Assembly (NCBI RefSeq): GCF_034313965.1
Contig: NZ_JAVIWQ010000002.1
Location: forward strand, 2,604,001 to 2,668,000
Source of the DNA: Herbaspirillum sp. RTI4
Lineage (GTDB): Bacteria; Pseudomonadota; Gammaproteobacteria; Burkholderiales; Burkholderiaceae_D
DNA length: 64,000 nt
Direction of reading: 5' to 3'
In this document: piece by piece, positions 1-10,588 of the stretch
How the letters are laid out: each line of letters starts with the position of its first letter
Position numbering within the stretch: the stretch's first letter is position 1
Made by a program: the position numbers and the translations under genes
The notes under the pieces: model-generated
Databases searched by the model: none
The model's input: the letters and a program-made list of their open reading frames with translations, nothing else
What the model was told of the DNA's origin: nothing

Positions 1-1455
1 CACGAAGGCGCATGGCGTTTCTCCCCATTTTTCATCGGGCTGGGCAACCACGGCGACCGCCAGCACATCGTGATGCCGGTACAGCGCATCTTCGACTTCC
101 ACGCTGGAAATGTTTTCGCCGCCAGAAATAATGATGTCCTTGCTACGATCCTTGATCTTGATATAGCCGTCCGCACTCATCACGCCCAGATCGCCGGTAT
201 GGAACCAGCCCCCGGCAAACGCTTCTTGCGTGGCTTTCGGGTTTTTCAAATAGCCCTTCATGCAGATGTTGCCGCGAAACATGATCTCGCCGATTTCCTC
301 GCCGTCGGGACTGACCGCTGTCATCGTCTCGGGATTAAGCACTGCAATCGCACTCTGCAAGTGATAACGCACGCCCTGCTGCGATTTTTTAGTGGCGCGC
401 GCCTCTTCCGATAAGCCGCCCCACCCTTCTTGCTCCGCGCAAATCGCCGCCGGTCCGTACACTTCAGTCAAACCGTAGGAATGGATCAGGTCAAAGCCCA
501 TTGCTTCTATCTTGGACAATACGGCCGGCGGCGGCGGCGCACCGGCAATCATGCCGCGCACCTTCACCGGCAAATCCTGACGCCAGCTTGCCGGCGCATT
601 CGCCAGCGCCGCATGCACAATCGGCGCGGCGCAATAATGGCTGACATGGTGTTCCCGCATCAGATCAAACACCAGTTTGGGCTCGAATTTACGCAGACAG
701 ACATTCACTCCGGCGCGCGCCGCAATGGTCCAGGGAAAACACCAGCCGTTGCAATGGAACATCGGCAAGGTCCACAAATAGACCGCATGCTTGGGCAAAT
801 CCCATTCCAGAATATTCGATACCGCATTCAATGCCGCACCGCGATGGTGATACACCACACCTTTCGGATCGCCGGTGGTGCCGGAGGTGTAATTGAGCGC
901 GATAGCTTCCCACTCATCGGCAGGCGCCTGCCACTGAAAGTCAGGATCGCCGCCGGCCAGCAGGCTTTCGTAATCGGTCTGTCCGAAGGGCGCGGCGTTG
1001 TCCGGGCCAAGCAGATCGTTGACGGCAACGATATACAAGCCGGGAATCTGTTGCGCCAGTTGCTTGGCCAGTTCGGCAAATTCAGTGTCGACCAGCAACA
1101 CGCGGGCCTCGCCATGACGCAGCATGAAGGCGAGCGAATGCAGATCGAGCCGGATATTGAGGGCATTGAGTACCGCTCCCGACATAGGCACCCCAAAGTG
1201 CGCCTCCACCATCGCGGGCGTATTGGGCAACATGACGGCGACCGTATCGCCCTTTTGCACACCAAGTTGACGCAAGGCACTGGCCAGTCTGCGTGCGCGC
1301 AGATACGTCTCGCGCCAGTTCTGCCGCAAACTGCCATGCACGATGGCCAGACGCTCGCCATACACTTCCGCGCTGCGGGCAAGGTAATCGATGGGGCTGA
1401 GTGAGGCAAAATTGGCGGTGTTTTTGCCGAGGCCGGATTCGTAATCAACTGTCAT
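1..1455 (-). CDS. Acyl-CoA synthetase (AMP-binding), C-terminus beyond window
   Basis: Reading from the ATG at 1455 gives 485 uninterrupted codons to the window edge. Residues about 189-199 form the P-loop-like AMP-binding motif YTSGTTGDPKG; HTGDLG and the hinge region RSKDIIISGGEN follow near residue 430-455. These are hallmarks of the ANL adenylating family, which activates a carboxylic acid to an acyl-AMP and then an acyl-CoA. The sequence most resembles the medium/long-chain AlkK/DmdB-type acyl-CoA synthetases of about 545 residues, so roughly 60 C-terminal residues with the catalytic lysine lie outside the window. The exact substrate cannot be read from sequence. It is divergent from the SulP gene. 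Confidence 0.9.
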   Translation of the reverse strand, partial: MTVDYESGLGKNTANFASLSPIDYLARSAEVYGERLAIVHGSLRQNWRETYLRARRLASALRQLGVQKGDTVAVMLPNTPAMVEAHFGVPMSGAVLNALNIRLDLHSLAFMLRHGEARVLLVDTEFAELAKQLAQQIPGLYIVAVNDLLGPDNAAPFGQTDYESLLAGGDPDFQWQAPADEWEAIALNYTSGTTGDPKGVVYHHRGAALNAVSNILEWDLPKHAVYLWTLPMFHCNGWCFPWTIAARAGVNVCLRKFEPKLVFDLMREHHVSHYCAAPIVHAALANAPASWRQDLPVKVRGMIAGAPPPPAVLSKIEAMGFDLIHSYGLTEVYGPAAICAEQEGWGGLSEEARATKKSQQGVRYHLQSAIAVLNPETMTAVSPDGEEIGEIMFRGNICMKGYLKNPKATQEAFAGGWFHTGDLGVMSADGYIKIKDRSKDIIISGGENISSVEVEDALYRHHDVLAVAVVAQPDEKWGETPCAFV

Positions 1456-1641
1456 GGTGCGGGGGTCTCCTGATGAACGCTGTATCCTCTGTTTAAAACA
1501 GGGCTTTTGTCGAGCGTATCACTGATACCTGCAGCGGGATGTCATTCCGGCGACAAGTGGGCAATCAGTCTCAATGTAAGTCCGTCAATCAATTCATTCC
1601 TCGTCTCTTCAATTGAGCAGGCAATACCGTAGAAAGCCATT

Positions 1642-3156
1642 TTGACTGACCACTTTTCCACATTTCAACGTTACGTCCAGCGTCAAAAACACCTTCTCCC
1701 CGATAGACAAAAAAACCTCCTGGCAGGCCTGACTTCCTCCTTCGCCCTGGTTCCTGAGTGCATCGCTTTCGCGCTGGTCGCGCATGTTCACCCGCTGATG
1801 GGACTGTACGGCGCGATGATTATCTGCACCGTTACCGCCTTGTTTGGCGGACGTCCCGGCATGATTTCCGGCGCGGCGGGGTCGATGGCCGTCGTCATCG
1901 TGGCGCTGGTGGTGCAGCATGGGGTGCAATATCTGCTCGCCACCGTCATCCTCAGCGGTCTGTTGATGTTGCTATTCGGCGCATTAAAGCTGGGCAAACT
2001 GATTCGCATGGTGCCGCACCCGGTGATGCTCGGTTTTGTTAATGGGCTGGCGATCATCATTGCCATGGCGCAGCTGGAACAATTCAAACAAGCCACGCCT
2101 CAGGGGGTGCAATGGCTGCAAGGGATGCCGCTACTGATCATGTGCCTGCTTGTCGCCGTGACCATGCTGATTGTCTATTTTTTGCCGCGACTGACCAAGG
2201 CCGTGCCGCCGGCGCTGTTAGCGATTGTCGGCGTGGCTCTGGCCAGCCAGCTGCTGCAATTGCCGACGCGCACCTTGGGCGATATGGCGCATATTTCCGG
2301 CAATCTGCCCTCGTTTCATCTTCCACTGGTTCCCTTCAGTCTGGAAACGCTGCGGATTGTGCTGCCGTATGCGGTACTGATGGCGCTGGTCGGCTTGCTG
2401 GAAACGCTGTTGACCTTCAATTTAACCGATGAACTCACCGAAACCAGAGGCCAGCCTAATCGGGAGTGTCTGGCGCTAGGTGCGGCCAATGTGATGTCTG
2501 GATTTTTTGGCGGCATGGGCGGTTGCGCCATGATTGGCCAAACCATGATTAACCTGAGTTCCGGCGGCAGGTCGCGCCTCTCGGGCATCACCAGCGGGGT
2601 CATGATTTTGTTATTCGTCTTGTTTCTATCGCCGCTGATCGAGCGCATCCCGCTGGCGGCATTGGTCGGGGTGATGCTGGTGGTGGCGCTGGAAACTTTT
2701 TCCTGGTCGTCTCTCAAGGTACTGGGCAAAGTGCCGCGGCACGACGCCATGGTGATCGTTGCCGTCACTATCATCACCGTACTGACCGATCTGGCCATCG
2801 CCGTACTCTGCGGTATCGTGATTGCCGCACTCAATTTCGCCTGGCAGCATGCCCACGACATTCGTACCGACTCGGATACCAGCCAGGAAGGTGAAATCAC
2901 CTACACGCCGCATGGCACCTTGTTTTTTGCCTCCACGTCCCACTTTCAGGCGCTGTTCCATCCTCAAAATGATCCGTCCCGCGTGATACTCGATTGCCGC
3001 TATCTGCATTTCGCCGACCATTCCGCTATCGCCGCATTGGAAGGTTTGCATAAGCGTTACAAAAAAATCGGGACGCTCATGCAGGTCACGCATTTGTCGG
3101 AACGCAATCGATTGCTGTTGCAGCGTGCCGGGCTTGAAATAGCGTATCCAAGGTAA
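1642..3156 (+). CDS. SulP-family anion transporter with STAS domain
   Basis: A 504-residue inner-membrane protein with about ten or more hydrophobic segments from residue 25 to 395, then a soluble C-terminal STAS domain (about 410-504). The N-terminal transport core with ALVPECIAFALVAHVHPLMGL and the GGMGGCAMIGQT segment is typical of the SulP family, which moves sulfate, bicarbonate or other anions, often with Na+ or H+. The substrate is not assignable. An in-frame stop lies at 1630-1632 and no ATG occurs before the conserved N-terminus, so the start is probably the TTG at 1642 (an ATT is the only other option). Confidence 0.85.
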   Translation: MTDHFSTFQRYVQRQKHLLPDRQKNLLAGLTSSFALVPECIAFALVAHVHPLMGLYGAMIICTVTALFGGRPGMISGAAGSMAVVIVALVVQHGVQYLLATVILSGLLMLLFGALKLGKLIRMVPHPVMLGFVNGLAIIIAMAQLEQFKQATPQGVQWLQGMPLLIMCLLVAVTMLIVYFLPRLTKAVPPALLAIVGVALASQLLQLPTRTLGDMAHISGNLPSFHLPLVPFSLETLRIVLPYAVLMALVGLLETLLTFNLTDELTETRGQPNRECLALGAANVMSGFFGGMGGCAMIGQTMINLSSGGRSRLSGITSGVMILLFVLFLSPLIERIPLAALVGVMLVVALETFSWSSLKVLGKVPRHDAMVIVAVTIITVLTDLAIAVLCGIVIAALNFAWQHAHDIRTDSDTSQEGEITYTPHGTLFFASTSHFQALFHPQNDPSRVILDCRYLHFADHSAIAALEGLHKRYKKIGTLMQVTHLSERNRLLLQRAGLEIAYPR

Positions 3157-3251
3157 AAATAACTGACGATCCCCTTTTCAAGGCTTACGACTGAAAACGG
3201 GCTTGTCGATGCTATCCTCAAGCACCAAAAAACTTTCGCCCCCCATCAAAC

Positions 3252-4070
3252 ATGCGCTACTGGCGTCTGGCCCCCCTACCACCGGCAGGACAACTGGATC
3301 TTTCCCGAGTGACAGGACTGGTCGCGGCGATCGGAAATGCGGATTCCGGTTCACTGGCCACGGCAATATTGCAAATTTTGGGCGACGAGATATCGGTTTC
3401 TCAATGCACCATCTTCGCCTATGAGTTTGGTAATCGCCCCAGAACGGTGTCGGTTGCGGACTATCGCGGGGGGCGATTTTTACGCGATGTGGCCGATACG
3501 TACACCCGGCTGTTCTATGCGCTGGACGGAAATCAGCAGATACTTTCGGCGGCCAATCTCCGTCAGCCCGAATCCGCCATCCTGCTGCATCAGCAAACAG
3601 AAACCGATATTGAGCACGAAGGCTATCGCGCCGCCTGCTACCAGCAACCGAACGTGTCGGACCGCCTGGCACTGCTGGTGCAACCGGCAGAAAACATCTG
3701 GCTGTCCATCAACCTCTACCGGCATCGCGATCAGGGAAATTTTCTGCGCGGAGAAATCGCCTTCATTGAAGCACTTGCCCCTTTGATTACGCAGGCGGCA
3801 AAGCATCACTATGCGCTCTGCGGCCAATATCAAATGGGCATTCCGCAAATGATGCTGGCGCGCGTTCGTACGCTCTGCCCGCAACTTTCCAAACGTGAAT
3901 TGGATGTCCTCCGTGGCGTGCTGGAAGGTCAGTCGGCACTGGAGATTGCGGAGACAATGGGCATCCAGCCGTCCAGCGTCGTGACGTATCAGAAACGGGC
4001 TTACCACCGACTCGGCATTTCCAGTCAGCGCCAGTTGTTTTCCCTCTGCCTGTCTTGCGGCAAAACCTGA
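3252..4070 (+). CDS. LuxR-family transcriptional regulator
   Basis: A 272-residue protein with a C-terminal LuxR/GerE helix-turn-helix at about 208-265 (LSKRELDVLRGVLEGQSALE, then a recognition helix around SSVVTYQKRAYHRL). The first 200 residues are an unassigned sensor-like domain without membrane segments or a receiver motif, so it is not a classical response regulator. It lies 95 bp after the SulP gene and about 190 bp before an FAD-dependent aromatic hydroxylase on the same strand, which makes regulation of that hydroxylase plausible but unproven. No good ribosome-binding site precedes the ATG, so the start is uncertain. Confidence 0.8.
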   Translation: MRYWRLAPLPPAGQLDLSRVTGLVAAIGNADSGSLATAILQILGDEISVSQCTIFAYEFGNRPRTVSVADYRGGRFLRDVADTYTRLFYALDGNQQILSAANLRQPESAILLHQQTETDIEHEGYRAACYQQPNVSDRLALLVQPAENIWLSINLYRHRDQGNFLRGEIAFIEALAPLITQAAKHHYALCGQYQMGIPQMMLARVRTLCPQLSKRELDVLRGVLEGQSALEIAETMGIQPSSVVTYQKRAYHRLGISSQRQLFSLCLSCGKT

Positions 4071-4073
4071 AGC

Positions 4074-4094
4074 CTGTCCCCCAATTGGGGACAG
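4074..4094 (+). terminator. Stem-loop after the LuxR-type gene
   Basis: CTGTCCCC (4074-4081), loop CAATT, GGGGACAG (4087-4094): a perfect 8-bp stem four bases after the stop codon. There is no U-tract, so it is at best a weak or factor-assisted terminator, or a transcript-stabilising hairpin. Confidence 0.4.
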
Positions 4095-4152
4095 CGCACT
4101 GTTTCTAACTCCCTATACTCTTTCTTTCGCTCCACATCTCTCCGCGCGCGCC

Positions 4153-4175
4153 ATGCTGATCAATGCTGATCAATG
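4153..4175 (+). repeat. 10-bp tandem repeat upstream of the hydroxylase
   Basis: ATGCTGATCA occurs twice back to back and is followed by ATGCC. It lies about 85 bp upstream of the hydroxylase start. It could be a small regulatory repeat or simple slippage. Confidence 0.5.
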
Positions 4176-4260
4176 CCGCCCCGAGAGTGCGCCGCGTTGC
4201 AAGCTGATCCGACATAGCCGCTGTTTTCTTCGGCCATCGGTTGAATATAAGGAAATGAAG

Positions 4261-5955
4261 ATGCATCAACCCACGACGCAAGCCCGCCCTTCCCTCTATT
4301 ACCGCTACCAGATTTTCCAGCCCTGGCTACCCTCGGCACATCCGGCGCAGGATCGCAAAAAAGTGGTCATCGTCGGTTCCGGTCCTGCGGGCATGGTGGC
4401 GGCACTGGAACTGGCCCGACTGGGTGTGCCCAGCGTCATTCTGAGTTCTGAACAGCAAGTATCCCAAGGCAGCCGCGCCATCGTTTTCACCCGTCGCTCA
4501 ATGGAAATCCTGCAACAGGTGGGTGTAGCCGAGCGCATGACGGAAAACGGGCTTCCCTGGCGTTTTGGCAATTCCTACTACCGTGGCCAGCGGGTGTTTC
4601 GCATGGAAGCCCCGCACGATCCGGACGACCGCTTCTTTCCAATGCTCAACATCCAGCAGCAATTTATGGAGCAATACCTGTTGGAGACCTGTCAGGCCAG
4701 CCCTCTGATCGACTTCCGCTGGGGCAACAAAGTGACGCAGGTGGCGCAGGATTCCGAACTGGCGCGTGTGAGTGTCGATACCCCCGAAGGGCCGTACACG
4801 CTGGAAACCGATTGGCTGATCGCGGCCGACGGCGGTCGCTCCGAAATCCGCGCCGCCATGAATCTGAAGATGGAAGGTTCCTCTTACGAGGGCTTCTTCG
4901 TCATCGCCGATATCCGCATCGATCTGCCGCTGCCGACGGAACGTCTGGCTTACTTCGACCCCGATTGGAACCCCGGCAACACGATCCTGATGCACCGCGA
5001 ACCGCATGGCATCTGGCGGGTAGACTACCAATTGCCACCTGGCGAAACGCCAGAAGAGGCGCTCAGACCCGAGTCGCTCAAACAGCGCATCGATGCTCAA
5101 CTGGCCATGATCGGTCACGCCGGCGTGCCCTGGGAGATGGATTGGAACTCGGTCTATTCCGCCCGGAACCTGACGCTGCCGGATTACGTGCAAGGTCGCG
5201 TCCTCTTTACCGGCGATGCCGCTCACCTGCTACCGATTTTCGGCGTGCGCGGCGCAAACACAGCGTTTCAGGATGCGCAGTCGCTGGCCTGGCATCTGGC
5301 GTTTGTGGTCAAAGGACTGGCGAGCAAAAAGTTGCTGGCCAACCACAGCAGAGAGCGCGTCGGCGCAGCGCGTGAAATTATCGCTGAAGCGGGTAAAAGT
5401 ACGCGATTCATGGCACCGCCCAGCCCGGGCTTTCGTCTGCTGCGCGATGCGGTGTTATCGCTGTCGCTGACAGAAGCCTTCGTGCGGCCGCTCTACCACT
5501 GGCGCACCTCGCGTCCACACGAGTATGCGGATTCGGCGCTCAATAGTCTGGGCGACGACAACGCCTTGTTCCAATCCGGCCCCGCCCACGGCGCGCCGCC
5601 ACAAAATATTTGTCTGGGGTCCAACGACTTCTTGCTCGATCACTTGGGAGGGGGTTTTGATTTGCTGTATTTCACGCAAGCTGCGACGATTCCTGAATCC
5701 CTGCAACAGGTCGTGACGGCCATACGCGCTCGCGGTGTGCCGCTAAAGATCATCGCCATCGGCAACACCGAGCGCGTGGCCGGTGCCGATCTCACGCTGG
5801 CAGATGCCGATGGACATTTCCGCCAACGCTATGGTGTATCAACCAGCGGGGCCGCTTATCTGCTGCGTCCCGATCAGCACGTCTGCGCGCGCTGGCTGAC
5901 GCTGGACGCCAATCGCCTGCAAGCCGCCCTGAACATCGCCCTGCCCCAGTCATAG
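4261..5955 (+). CDS. FAD-dependent aromatic hydroxylase (PheA/TfdB/MhpA class)
   Basis: Group A flavoprotein monooxygenase, 564 residues. The Rossmann FAD motif VGSGPAGM lies at about residue 37, the second FAD-binding DG motif in AADGGRSEIR near 190, and the GD motif in FTGDAAHLLPIFGVRGAN near 318-334. A C-terminal thioredoxin-like region (about 440-564) is typical of the phenol hydroxylase/MhpA subgroup. Such enzymes use NAD(P)H and O2 to hydroxylate an aromatic ring; the substrate is unknown. AAGGA at 4249-4253 fits the ATG at 4261 (7-nt spacing) better than the ATG at 4255. The DUF2783 gene follows 9 bp later, a common pairing for this monooxygenase subgroup. Confidence 0.87.
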   Translation: MHQPTTQARPSLYYRYQIFQPWLPSAHPAQDRKKVVIVGSGPAGMVAALELARLGVPSVILSSEQQVSQGSRAIVFTRRSMEILQQVGVAERMTENGLPWRFGNSYYRGQRVFRMEAPHDPDDRFFPMLNIQQQFMEQYLLETCQASPLIDFRWGNKVTQVAQDSELARVSVDTPEGPYTLETDWLIAADGGRSEIRAAMNLKMEGSSYEGFFVIADIRIDLPLPTERLAYFDPDWNPGNTILMHREPHGIWRVDYQLPPGETPEEALRPESLKQRIDAQLAMIGHAGVPWEMDWNSVYSARNLTLPDYVQGRVLFTGDAAHLLPIFGVRGANTAFQDAQSLAWHLAFVVKGLASKKLLANHSRERVGAAREIIAEAGKSTRFMAPPSPGFRLLRDAVLSLSLTEAFVRPLYHWRTSRPHEYADSALNSLGDDNALFQSGPAHGAPPQNICLGSNDFLLDHLGGGFDLLYFTQAATIPESLQQVVTAIRARGVPLKIIAIGNTERVAGADLTLADADGHFRQRYGVSTSGAAYLLRPDQHVCARWLTLDANRLQAALNIALPQS

Positions 5956-5964
5956 GAGAACTTG

Positions 5965-6198
5965 ATGAATGCCACCAACAACGCCACTAACAATGCGACC
6001 AACAACGCGACCAACAAGGCCCTGAGCATCCCCGATCTGGAAACGGTGTATGACGCACTGGCCACCGCCATTGATCAGGCCGGTCCCGACAAAGCCCAGC
6101 TATTTCTGGTGAAACTGGCTTTGCTCAACGCCAACGTCCTGGCTAATCCTGCGATTTTTGAGGCGCATATCAAAGCGGCCATGCGGGATCTGCATTGA
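5965..6198 (+). CDS. DUF2783-type small protein
   Basis: A 77-residue soluble protein that follows the hydroxylase gene by 9 bp, with AGGAG at 5954-5958 positioned for the ATG at 5965. The C-terminal 55 residues (LSIPDLETVYDALATAIDQ, then an alpha-helical stretch to AAMRDLH) match the DUF2783 proteins usually found beside FAD monooxygenases. The N-terminus is odd: ATNN is repeated as tandem 12-bp units, giving a low-complexity Asn/Thr tail. The function is unknown; co-translation suggests an accessory role for the hydroxylase. Confidence 0.75.
   Translation: MNATNNATNNATNNATNKALSIPDLETVYDALATAIDQAGPDKAQLFLVKLALLNANVLANPAIFEAHIKAAMRDLH
5971..6018 (+). repeat. 12-bp coding tandem repeat (ATNN units)
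   Basis: Four near-identical 12-bp units (GCCACCAACAAC and variants) encode Ala-Thr-Asn-Asn repeats at the N-terminus of the DUF2783 protein. The units preserve frame, so copy-number change would alter the tail length only. Confidence 0.8.
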
Positions 6199-8789
<2,591 letters not shown>

Positions 8790-8846
8790 TCTGAGAATAG
8801 AGGCCTCTACCAATCCTCTATTTTGCAGCCCTAGCTGGATGTCTGT

Positions 8847-8880
8847 TGATTTTTGATTTTTGATTTTTGCTTTGATTTTC
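8847..8880 (+). repeat. TTGATTT heptamer repeats
   Basis: Three consecutive copies of TTGATTT followed by a degenerate copy. Simple-sequence DNA just after katG. Confidence 0.65.
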
Positions 8881-8889
8881 GAAGTCCGT

Positions 8890-8992
8890 TTCCCCCAGAA
8901 CTGTGTTGGCACGGTGTAGAGCGTAGCCGGTGGTAGTTTCACCGGCTGCGTCATACGTTGCAGCCAACGCATTTTCTGGGGGAATTTTTTTT
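8890..8992 (+). ncRNA. Candidate folded katG 3' element ending in a U-tract
   Basis: Three nested inverted repeats are visible: outer TTCCCCCAGAA (8890-8900) with TTCTGGGGGAA (8974-8984), middle GTTGGC (8905-8910) with GCCAAC (8963-8968), inner AGCCGGTG (8925-8932) with CACCGGCT (8940-8947), the last extendable to about 12 bp with wobble pairs. Eight T residues follow at 8985-8992, so a plus-strand transcript would end like an intrinsic terminator. It may be the katG terminator, a 3'UTR-derived small RNA, or a miniature inverted-repeat element. Only the structure is seen; the RNA is inferred. Confidence 0.45.
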
Positions 8993-8996
8993 AGGG

Positions 8997-9016
8997 CAGA
9001 CGACAAGCGTCGTCTG
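8997..9016. repeat. Perfect 8-bp hairpin between katG and alkB
   Basis: CAGACGAC, loop AAGC, GTCGTCTG. It lacks a U-tract on either strand, so it is not a standard terminator for alkB, whose stop codon lies about 75 bp away. Confidence 0.6.
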
Positions 9017-9090
9017 AAGCGCGACCACAATCCCACATGAACGGCTAACAGGTCTTGCTTTTTGCGACCAGATACGCATGACGTATCTGC

Positions 9091-9738
9091 TCAACCAGCC
9101 TTTCGAAAAGTGAAATTGATGCGTTGGCTTCCCAGCAAGGGATGCGGCTGATCCTTGAGCGGCAGGATGCCGTGGAAACGCAGCCGGTCTTCTCCGCCCC
9201 ATACGACGACATCGCCATGTTGTAGCGGTATGCGCTGGCTTTTGTCAGCACGCGCATGTCCGCCGAAGAGGAAAACGGCGGGCATCCCCAAGGAGACAGA
9301 GACAATCGGTGCCGAAAAATCCTGTTCATCTTTGTCCTGATGCAAGGACATTTTGGCTCCAGGGACATAGCGATTGAGCAGGCAGGCATCGGGTTCAAAG
9401 TGGTCGAAGCCGGCGGCAGTTGCCGCCTCCTTTGCCAGCGAACGGAAGGAAGGCGGCATGTCCGGCCAGGGCAAGCCGCTAGCGGGGTCGGTTTCGGTGT
9501 AGCGATAACCGCGCCGGTCGGTGGTCCAGCCCAGACGACCGCAGTTGGTCAGCGCAACGGACATCGTGAAACCGCCGGGCGTGACCATGTGGCGACAAGG
9601 TGCCTGCTGTTCCACGGCCTCGATGGCCGGCAGTAATTGCGTCACATAGGGCAAGGCAAAACCGCGCAGCACGTAAGCGCCCGGGCCTATGCTGATCCGT
9701 TCATCGACAATTTCACTGGCAAACAAATCAAAACTCAT
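9091..9738 (-). CDS. alkB: AlkB alkylated-DNA repair dioxygenase
   Basis: A 215-residue Fe(II)/2-oxoglutarate dioxygenase, the usual AlkB length. The iron ligands are His133 and Asp135 (SLHQDKDE) and His189 (LRFHG); Arg206 and Arg212 in RINFTFR bind 2-oxoglutarate. The NRYVPGAKMSLHQD block and the hydrophobic nucleotide lid match the E. coli AlkB type, which oxidatively removes 1-methyladenine and 3-methylcytosine lesions. The ATG at 9738 is preferred over the adjacent TTG. It is separated from gntK by a strong terminator, so it has its own promoter. Confidence 0.95.
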   Translation of the reverse strand: MSFDLFASEIVDERISIGPGAYVLRGFALPYVTQLLPAIEAVEQQAPCRHMVTPGGFTMSVALTNCGRLGWTTDRRGYRYTETDPASGLPWPDMPPSFRSLAKEAATAAGFDHFEPDACLLNRYVPGAKMSLHQDKDEQDFSAPIVSVSLGMPAVFLFGGHARADKSQRIPLQHGDVVVWGGEDRLRFHGILPLKDQPHPLLGSQRINFTFRKAG

Positions 9739-9751
9739 CAATCTCTCACAT

Positions 9752-9783
9752 AAAAAAAGCCGGCAACCATCAGGTTACCGGCT
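9752..9783 (-). terminator. Intrinsic terminator of gntK
   Basis: Read on the minus strand: an 11-bp stem with one mismatch (AGCCGGTAACC / GGTTGCCGGCT), a 4-nt loop and a run of seven U. It follows the gntK stop by about 40 bp and precedes alkB. Confidence 0.9.
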
Positions 9784-9824
9784 ATTCATGCTGCCATGTT
9801 GGGACAGGGCTGCGCGAGCCAGGA

Positions 9825-10352
9825 CTAGATCAACTGCGTTGTTATCTGCGCAATCAACTGTTGCGGTGCCAGCGCAATATCGAGGCGGAAACCGCGTTCG
9901 TCGTTTTCCAGCGGTTCCAGATCACGAAACTGGCTATCGAGCAGCGAGACTTTCATGAAATGCCCGGCCCGGCTGATCATGCGCGAAGCGATTAACTCGC
10001 GCGTGCCTTCCAGGTGGATGAAGACCAGCGCAGGATCGCCCTCGCGTAATAAATCCCGATAGCGCCGCTTCAGTGACGAACAGGACAGCACCAGACCGGT
10101 CCCGTTTTGCTGTGCGTTTTTGATTCTGGACTGGAGGCAAAGCAACCAGTCTTTGCGGTCGTCGTCGTTAAGCGGCGTACCGGCGGCCATCTTGGCGATA
10201 TTGGCGGCCGGATGGTCGCTATCGCCCTCGATATAGGTAAGGCCTAGTGCCGCACCAAGCCGTTGCCCGATTTCGCTTTTGCCGCAGCCGCTGACTCCCA
10301 TGACGATCCAACGGGTGGTCGAAGCGACTGTCCTGACTATCTGTTCATTCAT
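9825..10352 (-). CDS. gntK: Gluconokinase
   Basis: A 175-residue small P-loop kinase. The Walker A motif GVSGCGKS is at residues 19-26, EGDSDHPAANIAKMAAG at about 42-58 contacts gluconate, and LSCSSLKRRYRDLLR near 88-103 is the family signature. It phosphorylates D-gluconate to 6-phosphogluconate, feeding the Entner-Doudoroff or pentose phosphate route. It is divergent from a GntR-type regulator, with an operator-like palindrome 24 bp upstream of its start, and ends at an intrinsic terminator. Confidence 0.95.
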   Translation of the reverse strand: MNEQIVRTVASTTRWIVMGVSGCGKSEIGQRLGAALGLTYIEGDSDHPAANIAKMAAGTPLNDDDRKDWLLCLQSRIKNAQQNGTGLVLSCSSLKRRYRDLLREGDPALVFIHLEGTRELIASRMISRAGHFMKVSLLDSQFRDLEPLENDERGFRLDIALAPQQLIAQITTQLI

Positions 10353-10375
10353 TGTTGTCTCACATTCTTCATGCT

Positions 10376-10391
10376 ATGTTAGCGCTAACAT
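10376..10391. promoter_or_regulatory. GntR/LacI-type operator
   Basis: ATGTTAGCGCTAACAT is a perfect 16-bp palindrome between gntK and gntR, matching the classical gluconate operator (ATGTTA-N4-TAACAT). Its position close to the gntK start suggests gluconate-relieved repression of gntK and probably of gntR itself. Confidence 0.85.
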
Positions 10392-10588
10392 TGCCTCGCA
10401 TTTTAATGTCGATCCAGTATTTGTAAAGCAATTTCAATGTCGCGGCGCAACAAAAAAGAAGGCAATTCTGGCACTTGCCTCTACGCTGTGAACTGCACTT
10501 GGTAAAAACCAGGAGCAATATCCACCCTGCCCAGGGAAAAGAACCTATAGTCATCCACTTTGCCGTTCTGCTACTACAAAGATTGATT

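Larger units (their letters stand above)
8790..9090. other. 301-bp katG-alkB convergent intergenic region
   Basis: No gene. It contains TTGATTT-type tandem repeats (about 8847-8880), the nested folded element 8890-8992, and a perfect hairpin CAGACGAC-AAGC-GTCGTCTG at 8997-9016. Both flanking genes point into this region. Confidence 0.7.

Noticed and set aside
430..1404. 324-codon plus-strand frame
   Set aside because: Antisense to the acyl-CoA synthetase, whose AMP-binding motifs are intact in the minus-strand frame.
8997..9016. Intrinsic terminator of alkB
   Set aside because: Stem is good, but the minus-strand sequence after it is A-rich, not U-rich.
9007..9018. GTCGTCTGAA, resembling a Neisseriaceae DNA uptake sequence
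   Set aside because: A single copy explained by the hairpin arm; a related CCGTCTGAA at about 52165 is also isolated. Uptake sequences occur in high density, which is not seen.
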